From the NCBI GenBank assembly GCA_963742725.1, contig CAVUMX010000002.1:1-64000 (forward strand): a stretch of 64,000 bases of DNA, given 5' to 3'. The position numbers were made by a program, and so were the translations under genes. Positions within the stretch are counted from its first letter, which is position 1, and every line of letters starts with the position of its first letter. The DNA is from CAVVAL01 sp963742725. GTDB lineage: Bacteria > Actinomycetota > Actinomycetes > Mycobacteriales > Cryptosporangiaceae. Below are positions 1-8,056 of this stretch, in pieces. The notes below the pieces were generated by a model, which saw nothing but the letters and a program-made list of their open reading frames with translations, was not told the origin of the DNA and did not search any database.

Positions 1-7
1 CGACGAA

Positions 8-32
8 GGGCTGGCCCTCACAGGGCCAGCCC
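8..32 (-). terminator. Hairpin downstream of tRNA-Val
   Basis: A perfect 11-bp stem (GGGCTGGCCCT against AGGGCCAGCCC) closes on a 3-nt loop, CAC. It lies about 40 bp beyond the 3' end of the tRNA on the same strand and is followed, in the minus direction, by TTCGTCG. It has no true T tract, which is common in high-GC actinobacteria, so I infer a tRNA terminator from position and stem strength. Confidence 0.6.
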
Positions 33-74
33 GCGGTACCGACGCGAACCAGGCGGTTCGCGCACTGACCCCTT

Positions 75-149
75 TGGTGGGCACAGTTGGGTTCGAACCA
101 ACGACCCCTCGCTTGTAAGGCGAGTGCTCTTCCGCTGAGCTATGCGCCC
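75..149 (-). tRNA. tRNA-Val (anticodon TAC)
   Basis: On the minus strand the sequence folds as a complete cloverleaf. The acceptor stem GGGCGCA pairs with TGTGCCC, followed by discriminator A and an encoded CCA. The anticodon stem CTCGC/GCGAG encloses the loop CTTACAA, giving anticodon TAC, which reads the valine codon GTA. The T arm carries the usual GGTTCGAACC. A hairpin lies just downstream. Isotype rests on the anticodon only. Confidence 0.95.
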
Positions 150-196
150 GTGCGGTCCCAGGGTACCGGCCGGCACCCTGGAGCCGCCTGGGTATA

Positions 197-667
197 TCAG
201 GCTGCGGCCGTCAGCTTCTCGATGGCCTCGGTGTACTCGACGTGGTTACGGGCGTCGGGGATGCCGTTGACCACCTTGTACTGGACGACGCCCTCGGTGT
301 CGATGAGGAACGTGCCGCGCAGCGCGAGGCCCTTGGTCTCGTCGAACACGCCGTAGGTCTGGGCGATGCCGCCGTGCGGCCAGAAGTCGGCGAGCAGCGG
401 GAAGTCGAAGCCTTCCTGCTGGGCCCACACCTTGTGCGCGAACACGGAGTCGACGCTGACGGTGAGGAGCTGCACCTCGTCGTTGGAGAACCGGGGCAGG
501 TCGTCCCGGAGCGTGCACAGCTCACCGGAGCAGACGCCGGTGAATGCCAGCGGGTAGAACACCAGCAGGACGCTCTTCTCACCCTTGAACTGGGCGAGGG
601 ACACTTCCTGGTTGTTCTGGTCCTTCAGGGTGAAGTCCGGGGCCAGATCGCCGACCTCAACAGGCAT
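197..667 (-). CDS. ahpE: AhpE-type peroxiredoxin
   Basis: A thioredoxin-fold thiol peroxidase of 156 residues that reduces hydrogen peroxide, organic peroxides and peroxynitrite in the cytosol. The peroxidatic Cys46 sits in PLAFTGVCSGEL, and DFWPHG and GTFLID also match mycobacterial AhpE, a 1-Cys enzyme. A second cysteine, Cys51, follows five residues later where, as I recall it, the mycobacterial protein has a non-cysteine residue. I chose the ATG at 667 because AGGAGAAG precedes it at good spacing; the frame is open further upstream but reads as non-homologous. The gene lies beside DUF3052 and aceE, as in mycobacteria. Confidence 0.92.
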   Translation of the reverse strand: MPVEVGDLAPDFTLKDQNNQEVSLAQFKGEKSVLLVFYPLAFTGVCSGELCTLRDDLPRFSNDEVQLLTVSVDSVFAHKVWAQQEGFDFPLLADFWPHGGIAQTYGVFDETKGLALRGTFLIDTEGVVQYKVVNGIPDARNHVEYTEAIEKLTAAA

Positions 668-853
668 ACAAGCTTCTCCTCGACGTGTGAACACCTGCCT
701 CAGAGCATGCCATCCGCCCCAGGAGACCCCCACCGCCACCCCAGGGAAACCGACCCACGGGCGCCAGGCGACACGGCGGGCGGGCACGCACGCCGGCACC
801 GCTTTGTCCCGGCGCCGGGCCGCGCGGGCGTCGGACTAGCGACTGCGAAGGGG

Positions 854-1291
854 TCAGCGCTTGGAGCGGGCCGCCTTCGGAGCGACAAGACGCACGCCGG
901 CCCACTCCTTGCTCGCACTGATGCTCGACGTCTGCTGGAGCCCGGCGGTCGGTGCCGATTCGCTGATCTCACTCGGCTCGACGTGGCCGTCCCGGCCGGT
1001 CTTGGGCGTCAACAGCCACACCACACCGTTGTCGGTCAGCGGACCGAGGGCACCGATGAGGGCATCCACCAGGTCGCCGTCGTCTTCGCGCCACCACAGC
1101 AGCACGACGTCTACGACCTCGTCGGAATCGGAGTCGACGAGCTCGGAGCCGGACACGTCGACCACCGAATCACGTAGCTCCGCGTCGCAGTCGTCGTCGT
1201 AGCCCATCTCCAGGACGACCATGCCCGGCTTGATGCCCAGACGCTCCGCGGGGGTCTTGACCCCGTCCGCGTGACCAGCGGTCGCGCTCAC
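854..1291 (-). CDS. DUF3052 family protein
   Basis: A 145-residue, strongly acidic cytosolic protein that matches the actinobacterial DUF3052 family in length and in its core (PAERLGIKPGMVVLEMGYDD near the start, WLLTPKTGRDG in the second half). The family has no established biochemical role. The start is a GTG at 1291 with AAGGAGG placed nine bases upstream. It shares its strand with ahpE, and the ahpE-DUF3052-aceE neighbourhood is conserved in actinobacteria. The roughly 185 bp between it and ahpE show no coding signal. Confidence 0.85.
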   Translation of the reverse strand: MSATAGHADGVKTPAERLGIKPGMVVLEMGYDDDCDAELRDSVVDVSGSELVDSDSDEVVDVVLLWWREDDGDLVDALIGALGPLTDNGVVWLLTPKTGRDGHVEPSEISESAPTAGLQQTSSISASKEWAGVRLVAPKAARSKR

Positions 1292-1496
1292 TACAGCCCG
1301 CCTCCTTCACCTGGGTGCCGTGTTGGCACCGTCAGCGCGTAGTTCACACACTCCCGCAGCTCCGCGCAAGTGTCACAGCCGTACGAAGTCACTATCTCAG
1401 TCCTGGAGTATCCGCCGACAGGCCGCTGGCCGCCTCTCCAACCGATAAGACCGTGTGACGCAGCTCGCACCCCCACCGGGCGTGTCGCACACCGAT

Positions 1497-1901
1497 TCAT
1501 CCGCGCAGGAACGACAGGCGGACCTGCCGCAGCGGGTTGTCGACGTTGAGATCCACCAGGCAGATGCTCTGCCACGTCCCGAGCGCCAGCCGACCGCCGA
1601 GCACGGGAACCGACGCGTAGGGCGGCACCAGCGCCGGCATGACGTGGTCACGGCCGTGACCAGGCGTTCCATGCCGGTGTTGCCAGCGCCCGTCGGGCGG
1701 AAGGAGGTCTTCCAGCGCTGCGAGCAGGTCGTCGTCGCTGCCGGCGCCGGTCTCGATGATCGCCACGCCCGCGGTGGCGTGGGGCACGAACACGTGGAGT
1801 AGGCCGTCGCCGCGGCCCCGGACGAACGCCGCGGCGTCGTCCGTGAGGTCGTGCACTGCGCGGCGGGTACCCGTACGGACGGCGATGAGCTCACTGTGCA
1901 T
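1497..1901 (-). CDS. YjbQ / UPF0047 family protein
   Basis: A 134-residue protein of the UPF0047 (YjbQ) family, some members of which have weak thiamine-phosphate synthase activity; the physiological role is unsettled. Recognisable pieces are LLHVFVPHATAGVAIIE, the HGTPGHGRDHVMPAL stretch with the conserved histidines, and GTWQSICLVDLN near the C-terminus. The ATG at 1901 is chosen over one ten codons upstream because the family normally begins just before this strand. No strong ribosome site is visible. It is divergent from aceE. Confidence 0.82.
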   Translation of the reverse strand: MHSELIAVRTGTRRAVHDLTDDAAAFVRGRGDGLLHVFVPHATAGVAIIETGAGSDDDLLAALEDLLPPDGRWQHRHGTPGHGRDHVMPALVPPYASVPVLGGRLALGTWQSICLVDLNVDNPLRQVRLSFLRG

Positions 1902-2118
1902 GCGCCCCAGTGTCCCGTCTGGACGCCACACTGCGCAGCTCTCGAGTGCGAAGGCGTATCCATATGACGTTCGACCGCCCCCGCCTCGGGCGCGCGAACG
2001 TCTGTGGACACATTGCTACTGATCAGTAGAGATGACGTGGTGGACCGCCGGGGGCAGGATGGATCCCGAAACTCCGAGACCAGTGACCCTGGCACGACTT
2101 CACATAAGGATCAGCGAC

Positions 2119-4851
2119 GTGGCACCTGGACGCGAGCGCCCACCGGTCATCAGCGACGGCCTACCCAGCCAGCTGCCCGACATCGACCCGGCGGAGACCG
2201 CCGAGTGGTTGGAGTCGCTGGACGCGATCATCGACCACGCCGGCCGGCAGCGGGCCCGGTACATCATGTTGAAGCTGCTGGAACGTGCCCGGGAGAAGCA
2301 GGTCGGCGTCCCTGGTCTGCGGAGCACGGACTACATCAACACGATCCCGCCCGAGCGCGAGCCGTGGTTCCCGGGCGACGAGCACGTCGAGCGCCGGATC
2401 CGCGCGTTCATCCGCTGGAACGCGGCGATCATGGTGCACCGGGCGCAGCGTCCGGGTATCGGGGTCGGCGGCCACATCTCGACGTACGCGTCGAGCGCGA
2501 GCCTGTACGAGGTGGGCTTCAACCACTTCTTCCGCGGCAAGGACCACCCCGGCGGCGGCGACCAGATCTACTACCAGGGGCACGCCTCCCCCGGCATGTA
2601 CGCCCGCGCGTACCTGGAGGGCCGGCTCTCCGAGAACCAGCTCGACGGGTTCCGCCAGGAGCTGTCGCACCCGAACGGCGGGCTCTCCAGCTATCCGCAC
2701 CCGCGCCTGATGCCGGACTTCTGGGAGTTCCCGACGGTGTCGATGGGCCTCGGCCCGATCAACGCGATCTACCAGGCCCGGTTCAACCGGTACCTGCACG
2801 CCCGCGGCATCAAGGACACCTCTGACCAGCACGTATGGGCATTCCTCGGCGACGGTGAGATGGACGAGCCGGAGTCGCTCGGCGCGATCGGCCTGGCCGC
2901 CCGCGAGGAGCTGGACAACCTCACGTTCGTCATCAACTGCAACCTGCAGCGCCTGGACGGGCCGGTGCGGGGCAACGGCAAGGTCATCCAGGAGCTGGAG
3001 TCGTTCTTCCGCGGCGCCGGCTGGAACGTGATCAAGGTCGTGTGGGGCCGCGCCTGGGATCCGCTGCTCGCCGCCGACACGCAGGGCGCGCTGGTCAACC
3101 TCATGAACGTGACGCCCGACGGCGACTACCAGACCTACAAGGCCGAGAACGGCGCGTTCATCCGCGAGAACTTCTTCGGGCGCGACCCGCGCACCCGCAA
3201 GATGGTCGAGCACATGAGCGACGCCGAGATCTGGTCGTTGCAGCGTGGCGGCCACGACTACCGCAAGATGTACGCGGCGTACAAGGCGGCCACCGAGCAC
3301 ACCGGCCAGCCGACCGTAATCCTCGCCAAGACGATCAAGGGCTGGACCCTCGGCAGCCACTTCGAGGCCCGCAACGCCACGCACCAGATGAAGAAGCTCA
3401 CCGCGGACGACCTCAAGCTGTTCCGCGACCGCCTCTACCTCGACATTCCTGACGAGGCGCTCGACAAGACGCTCCCGCCGTACTACCACCCGGGCAAGGA
3501 GTCCGACGAGTACGCGTACCTCATGGAGCGGCGCAAGCAGCTCGGCGGCGGCCTGCCGCGCCGGGTCGTCCGCGCGAAGCCCCTCGCGCTGCCGGCGACC
3601 GACGCGTACGCCGATCTCAAGCGCGGGTCCGGCAAGCAGAAGGTCGCCACGACGATGGCGTTCGTCCGCCTGCTCAAGGACCTGATGAAGGACAAGGAGT
3701 TCGGCAAGCGGTTCGTGCCGATCATCCCGGACGAGGCCCGCACGTTCGGCATGGACTCGCTGTTCCCGACGGCGAAGATCTACTCGCCGCACGGCCAGGG
3801 CTACCTGTCCGTCGACCGGGAGCTGATGCTCACCTACAAGGAGGCCGAGACCGGCCAGATCCTGCACGAGGGCATCAACGAGGCCGGTTCGGTCGCGTCG
3901 TTCACCGCCGCCGGCAGCGCCTACGCCACGCACGGCGAGCACATGATCCCGATCTACATCTTCTACTCGATGTTCGGGTTCCAGCGCACCGGCGACGCGT
4001 TCTGGGCGGCCGCCGACCAGATGACCCGCGGTTTCGTACTCGGTGCCACCGCCGGCCGCACCACGCTCAACGGCGAAGGGCTCCAGCACCAGGACGGGCA
4101 CTCGCAGATGCTGGCGTCCACCAACCCGGCGTGCGTCGCCTACGACCCTGCCTGGGGATACGAGCTGGCGATCATCACCGAGGACGCGCTGCGCCGCATG
4201 TACGGCGACGACCCGGAGGACATCTACTACTACCTGACGATCTACAACGAGCCCGTCCAGCAGCCCGCCATCCCGGAGGGCATGGACACGGCCGGCCTGC
4301 TCAAGGGCGCCTACCGGTACGCCGCCGGCACCGGCGAGGGCCCGAAGGCGCAGCTGCTCGCGTCGGGTGTGGCCCTGCCGTGGGCCCTCAAGGCCCAGAC
4401 CCTTCTGGCGGACGAGTGGGGAGTGTCCGCCGACGTCTGGTCGGTGACCTCGTGGAACGAACTCCGCCGGGACGCCGTCGCCGCCGAGACCGAGGCGCTG
4501 TCCCGTCCGGACGGCGAAGCGCGCGTCCCGTACATCACCGAGGCGCTCACCGGCACCCAGGGCCCGGTCGTGGCCGTCAGCGACTGGATGCGGGCCGTGC
4601 CTGACCAGATCTCCCGCTGGGTACCCGGCGACTACACCTCGCTCGGCACCGACGGCTTCGGCTGCTCAGACACCCGGCACGCGCTGCGCCGCCACTTCAA
4701 GGTGGACGCGGAGTCGATCACGGTCGCGGCACTGCGCGAGCTGGTCCGCCGGGGCGAGTTCCCGCCGGAGACGCTGAAGGCGGCGGCCGAGAAGTACCGC
4801 CTGGACGACATCGCCGCCGCACCCGTCGGCGAGACGGGCGGGGCCACCTAA
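2119..4851 (+). CDS. aceE: Pyruvate dehydrogenase E1 component (homodimeric type)
   Basis: The thiamine-diphosphate-dependent E1 subunit that decarboxylates pyruvate and acetylates the lipoyl groups of E2 in the pyruvate dehydrogenase complex. At 910 residues it has the normal length of the single-chain AceE family. The ThDP motif GDGEMDEPES...NLTFVINCNL lies near residues 255-290, and stretches such as WFPGDE, GGHISTYASSA and SMGLGPINAIYQ match mycobacterial AceE nearly unchanged. I prefer the GTG at 2119, with AAGGA eight bases upstream, over the ATG at 2032, because homology begins only there. It ends five bases from the convergent pirin gene. Confidence 0.95.
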   Translation: MAPGRERPPVISDGLPSQLPDIDPAETAEWLESLDAIIDHAGRQRARYIMLKLLERAREKQVGVPGLRSTDYINTIPPEREPWFPGDEHVERRIRAFIRWNAAIMVHRAQRPGIGVGGHISTYASSASLYEVGFNHFFRGKDHPGGGDQIYYQGHASPGMYARAYLEGRLSENQLDGFRQELSHPNGGLSSYPHPRLMPDFWEFPTVSMGLGPINAIYQARFNRYLHARGIKDTSDQHVWAFLGDGEMDEPESLGAIGLAAREELDNLTFVINCNLQRLDGPVRGNGKVIQELESFFRGAGWNVIKVVWGRAWDPLLAADTQGALVNLMNVTPDGDYQTYKAENGAFIRENFFGRDPRTRKMVEHMSDAEIWSLQRGGHDYRKMYAAYKAATEHTGQPTVILAKTIKGWTLGSHFEARNATHQMKKLTADDLKLFRDRLYLDIPDEALDKTLPPYYHPGKESDEYAYLMERRKQLGGGLPRRVVRAKPLALPATDAYADLKRGSGKQKVATTMAFVRLLKDLMKDKEFGKRFVPIIPDEARTFGMDSLFPTAKIYSPHGQGYLSVDRELMLTYKEAETGQILHEGINEAGSVASFTAAGSAYATHGEHMIPIYIFYSMFGFQRTGDAFWAAADQMTRGFVLGATAGRTTLNGEGLQHQDGHSQMLASTNPACVAYDPAWGYELAIITEDALRRMYGDDPEDIYYYLTIYNEPVQQPAIPEGMDTAGLLKGAYRYAAGTGEGPKAQLLASGVALPWALKAQTLLADEWGVSADVWSVTSWNELRRDAVAAETEALSRPDGEARVPYITEALTGTQGPVVAVSDWMRAVPDQISRWVPGDYTSLGTDGFGCSDTRHALRRHFKVDAESITVAALRELVRRGEFPPETLKAAAEKYRLDDIAAAPVGETGGAT

Positions 4852-4856
4852 GCCGC

Positions 4857-5597
4857 CTAAAGGGCTGCGTGCATCTCCCAGACGAGGATCTCGGCGCCGT
4901 CCGGACCAGCGGTGACGCGCTGGCCGGCGGCGCCGGTGATCCGGGCGGCGTCGCCGGCCGCCAGCACGCCGCTGCCTTCGAGGTCCACGGCGCCGCGCGG
5001 CACGAACAGGTGGGCGTACGGCGCGTCCGGCACCGTGACCGTCTCCCCCGCTCCCAGGCGGGCGGCGTACAGGGCGGCGTGGTCCTGCCGGATGCGGATC
5101 GCGCTGTCGTGCCGTGCCAGCCCTGACGCGACCGGCACCAGCCCGCCGGCATCCAGGTCGGCGTTGATGTCGAGCTGCTCGTACCCGGGGTCGATGCCGG
5201 GCGTGTCCGGCGTCACCCACATCTGGACGAAGTGCACCGGGTCGTCGTGCTTCTCCCCGCCGAGCCGCCAGGAGTCGTTCTTCTCGCTGTGGAGGATGCC
5301 GACGCCCGCGCTCATGCGCTGGGCCAGTCCGGGGTAGATCACGCCGCTGTGGCCCTCGGAGTCCTGGTGCACGAGCGACCCGGACAGCACCCACGTGACG
5401 ATCTCCATGTCCCGGTGCGGATGGGTCTCGAAGCCGGCGCCCGGTGCCACGATGTCGTCGTTGGTGACGAGCAACAGTCCGAAGTGCGTGTTCTTCGGGT
5501 TGTAGTGGCCGCCGAACGAGAAGCAGTGCTTCGAATCGAGCCAGTCGATGCGCGTGGCGAAGCGATCGGCGGCACGACGTACGTCCACAGCACTCAT
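4857..5597 (-). CDS. Pirin family protein
   Basis: A 246-residue bicupin of the pirin family. The N-terminal cupin shows the metal-binding pattern HPHRDMEIVTWVLSG and, further on, GVGILHSEKND; the C-terminal part resembles the pirin C-terminal cupin (DAPYAHLFVPRG). Pirins have been reported as quercetinases or as redox-sensitive partners; in Serratia a pirin modulates pyruvate dehydrogenase E1, which makes its tail-to-tail position with aceE suggestive but unproven. The start is the ATG at 5597. It diverges from fasR with only 40 bp between the two starts. Confidence 0.88.
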   Translation of the reverse strand: MSAVDVRRAADRFATRIDWLDSKHCFSFGGHYNPKNTHFGLLLVTNDDIVAPGAGFETHPHRDMEIVTWVLSGSLVHQDSEGHSGVIYPGLAQRMSAGVGILHSEKNDSWRLGGEKHDDPVHFVQMWVTPDTPGIDPGYEQLDINADLDAGGLVPVASGLARHDSAIRIRQDHAALYAARLGAGETVTVPDAPYAHLFVPRGAVDLEGSGVLAAGDAARITGAAGQRVTAGPDGAEILVWEMHAAL

Positions 5598-5637
5598 CCC
5601 CCGAGTATCCCCGAGCGGGCGTGAGAGGCTTCCCATC

Positions 5638-6798
5638 GTGACTCGTCCCGCACTCACCGCGACGCTGCGCCGGCTCGAACGGGCCTCGGGCGCGCTGGCC
5701 ACCCAGAGCGTGGCCCGGATGGACGAGACGCTGCCGTGGTTCCGGTCCATGCCTGCCGACCAGCGGTCCTGGATCATGCTGATCGCGCAGGCGGGCATCG
5801 GGGCGCTGGTGGAGTGGATCCGCGATCCGAAGCACGGCGCGCGGGTCAGCGGCGAGGTGTTCGGTACCGCGCCGCGCGAGCTGGCCCGGTCGGTCACGTT
5901 GCAGCAGGCCGTCGCGATGGTGAAGGTCACCGTCGAGGTGCTGGAGCAGCAGGTCGAGCATCTCGCGGCGCCGGGCGAGGAGCAGGAGCTGCGCGAGGCG
6001 GTCCTGCGGTACTCCCGCGAGGTCGCGTTCGCCGCCGCGGAGGTGTACGCGCGGTTCGCCGAGACCCGGGGCGCGTGGGACGCCCGCCTCCAGGCCCTGC
6101 TCGTCGACGCGATCCTGCGCGGCGATCCGCCGGACGCGCTCGCCAGCCGCGTCGCCGCCCTCGGCTGGACGGACCTGGCCCCGGTGGCCGTGGCGATCGG
6201 CGCCGCGCCGGCCGGCGACACCGACCTGGTCCTGGACGAGGTCGACCGCGCGGGCCGGCACGCCGGGATCGACGTCCTGGCCGGCGTCCAGGGCAACCGG
6301 CTCGTCGTGGTGATCGGCGGCAGCAGCGACCCGGTCAAGGCGACGATGCCGCTGCTGGCCGAGTTCGGCGACGGGCCGGTCGTCGTGGGGCACGCCGTCC
6401 CGACGCTCGCCGAGGCGACCGAGTCGGCCCGGGCCGCAGAAGCCGGCGCGCGGGCGGTCGGCGCGTGGCCGAGCGCGCCCCGTCCGGTGGCGGCGGGCGA
6501 CCTGCTGCCCGAGCGGCTGCTCGACGGCGATCCGACCGCGCGAGAACTGCTCCTGCACGACGTCTACGCCCCGCTCGCGGCGGCCGGCGGGAGCCTCCTG
6601 GAGACGCTCACCGTGTATCTGGAAACCGGCGGAACCCTGGAGGGCACCGCCCGTCTACTTTTCGTTCACCCGAACACCGTCCGGTACCGGCTCCGCCGTG
6701 TTACGGACGTGTGTGCTTTGTCACCAACTTCACCTCGGGATGCACTTACCCTGCGTCTTTCGCTGGCACTGGGCCGCCTCGACGAGGAACACTTGTAG
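5638..6798 (+). CDS. fasR: FasR-type regulator of fatty acid synthesis (PucR-like HTH)
   Basis: A 386-residue transcription factor corresponding by position and sequence to Streptomyces FasR (and Mycobacterium Rv2242), an activator of the FAS operon that senses long-chain acyl-CoA. The C-terminus carries a PucR-type helix-turn-helix, GTLEGTARLLFVHPNTVRYR, near residues 330-355; the N-terminal half is helical (RSWIMLIAQAGIGALVEWI). The GTG at 5638 has GAGAGG upstream and leaves 40 bp to the divergent pirin gene. The last codons run into a perfect palindrome (6793-6809), so its 3' end is also part of the fabD control region. Confidence 0.9.
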   Translation: MTRPALTATLRRLERASGALATQSVARMDETLPWFRSMPADQRSWIMLIAQAGIGALVEWIRDPKHGARVSGEVFGTAPRELARSVTLQQAVAMVKVTVEVLEQQVEHLAAPGEEQELREAVLRYSREVAFAAAEVYARFAETRGAWDARLQALLVDAILRGDPPDALASRVAALGWTDLAPVAVAIGAAPAGDTDLVLDEVDRAGRHAGIDVLAGVQGNRLVVVIGGSSDPVKATMPLLAEFGDGPVVVGHAVPTLAEATESARAAEAGARAVGAWPSAPRPVAAGDLLPERLLDGDPTARELLLHDVYAPLAAAGGSLLETLTVYLETGGTLEGTARLLFVHPNTVRYRLRRVTDVCALSPTSPRDALTLRLSLALGRLDEEHL

Positions 6799-6809
6799 GA
6801 ACCCTACAA
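6793..6809. promoter_or_regulatory. Palindrome at fasR/fabD junction, candidate operator
   Basis: TTGTAGG and CCTACAA form a perfect inverted repeat with a 3-nt spacer, overlapping the fasR stop codon. No T run follows, so it is unlikely to be a terminator. Its position 70 bp before fabD and the known control of fabD operons by FasR make a protein-binding site the more likely reading. That FasR is the binder is inference. Confidence 0.5.
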
Positions 6810-6816
6810 AGTCATC

Positions 6817-6862
6817 GTTCAGGTTTCGTGCCCCACCGGCATCACCTTGACCGGTCCTGAAC
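6817..6862. promoter_or_regulatory. Spaced inverted repeat upstream of fabD
   Basis: GTTCAGG (6817-6823) and CCTGAAC (6856-6862) are perfect inverted 7-bp arms separated by 32 bp, lying just before the fabD start at 6878. The spacing would put both arms on one face of the helix about 3.7 turns apart. It may hold the fabD promoter or a second regulator half-site pair. Confidence 0.35.
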
Positions 6863-6877
6863 GGGGACAGTCAAGGG

Positions 6878-8056
6878 GTGCTCGCCCTCCTCGCTCCCGG
6901 CCAAGGCTCACAGAAGCCCGGCTTCCTCACACCCTGGCTCGACCATCCCGACACCGGCCCCGCCGCGGCCGCCCGGCTGCGTTGGCTGTCCACGCTGACC
7001 GGTCTGGACCTCGTCCACCTCGGCACCGCCGCCGACGCCGACGAGATCAAGGACACCGCGCGGACGCAGCCGCTGCTCGTCGCCGCCGGCCTGGTCGCCG
7101 CCGCCTCGCTTCCGCTGGACGACGTGAGCGTCGTCGCGGGCCACAGCGTCGGCGAGCTGACGGCCGCCGCGCTGGCCGGCGTCCTGACGGCCGAGAGCGC
7201 CGTCGCGCTCGCCGGGGTGCGGGGCCGCGAGATGGCCGCCGCGTGCGCGCTGGAGCCGACCGGCATGAGCGCCGTCCTCGGCGGCGACCCGGAGGCTGTC
7301 CTCGCCAAGCTGGCCGAGTACGGCCTCACCCCCGCGAACCGCAACGGCGCCGGCCAGGTCGTCGCCGCCGGCCCGCTCGCCGCGCTGGAGAAGCTCGCCG
7401 CAGACCCGCCGGAGAAGGCGCGCGTCATCGCGCTCAAGGTCGCCGGCGCGTTCCACACCTCGTACATGGCCCCGGCCGAGACCGCGCTGGGCGCCGTCGC
7501 CGGCGGAGTCGTCGCGCAGGAGCCGACCCGGCTGCTGCTGTCCAACGCGGACGGTACGGCCGTCGCCACCGGCGCCGAGGCGCTGAACCGGCTGGTCCGC
7601 CAGGTCACGTCGCCGGTCCGCTGGGACCTGTGCCAGTCCGCCCTGCTCGACCTGGGCGTCACCGGCGCGATCGAGCTGGCCCCGGCCGGCACGCTCGCCG
7701 GCCTGGCCAAGCGGGCCCTCAAGGGTGTCGAGGTCGTCACGCTCAACACCCCCGACGACCTGGACGCCGCCCTCGACCTCGCCTCGCGCCACGGCGGCCC
7801 CGCCGGGCACGAGCCGACCGTCCACTTCCACGTCGCGGTCGCGCCCGCCGCCGGCAACTTCAGCCCGGCCGAACTGCGCGAAGGTGACCTCGTCCGGGCC
7901 GGCAGCGCGGTCGGCCACGTGGACAACCGCCAGGGTGCGACGCCGGTCAACGCCGCGCACACCGGCGTCCTCGTCGAGTGGCTCGCCCACCCCGGCGACC
8001 CGGTCGCCCCCGGCCAGCCGCTCGCCCGCCTCCACCCCACGGGAGCCGACCTATGA
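6878..8056 (+). CDS. fabD: Malonyl-CoA:ACP transacylase with C-terminal biotinyl-like domain
   Basis: Transfers malonyl groups from CoA to acyl carrier protein for type II fatty acid synthesis. The catalytic serine is Ser90 in GHSVGEL, with the early GQGSQ motif and the AFHTSYM histidine later. At 392 residues it is some 75 longer than typical FabD. The extra tail (about 316-392) reads as a biotinyl/lipoyl-like barrel (ELREGDLVRAGSAVGHVDN, then VLVEWLAHPGDPVAPGQPL) but lacks the MKM lysine, so it cannot be biotinylated or lipoylated. GTG start. It is the first gene of the FAS operon and overlaps fabH by four bases. Confidence 0.93.
   Translation: MLALLAPGQGSQKPGFLTPWLDHPDTGPAAAARLRWLSTLTGLDLVHLGTAADADEIKDTARTQPLLVAAGLVAAASLPLDDVSVVAGHSVGELTAAALAGVLTAESAVALAGVRGREMAAACALEPTGMSAVLGGDPEAVLAKLAEYGLTPANRNGAGQVVAAGPLAALEKLAADPPEKARVIALKVAGAFHTSYMAPAETALGAVAGGVVAQEPTRLLLSNADGTAVATGAEALNRLVRQVTSPVRWDLCQSALLDLGVTGAIELAPAGTLAGLAKRALKGVEVVTLNTPDDLDAALDLASRHGGPAGHEPTVHFHVAVAPAAGNFSPAELREGDLVRAGSAVGHVDNRQGATPVNAAHTGVLVEWLAHPGDPVAPGQPLARLHPTGADL

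Noticed and set aside
1291..1500. A 69-codon minus-strand ORF (MNRCATRPVG..., with CDTCAELREC) that links the YjbQ and DUF3052 genes with ATGA and TAGTG overlaps.
   Set aside because: Third codon positions are only about 60 percent G or C, far below the surrounding genes, and the stretch is more likely the DUF3052 promoter region. The overlaps could be chance. A proteomic hit would reverse this.
2032..2118. N-terminal extension of aceE from the ATG at 2032.
   Set aside because: The extra 29 residues have no similarity to AceE, and the GTG at 2119 has a ribosome site at correct spacing.
2161..4101. 646-residue minus-strand ORF inside aceE.
   Set aside because: Shadow of the aceE codons; no homology and low-complexity composition.
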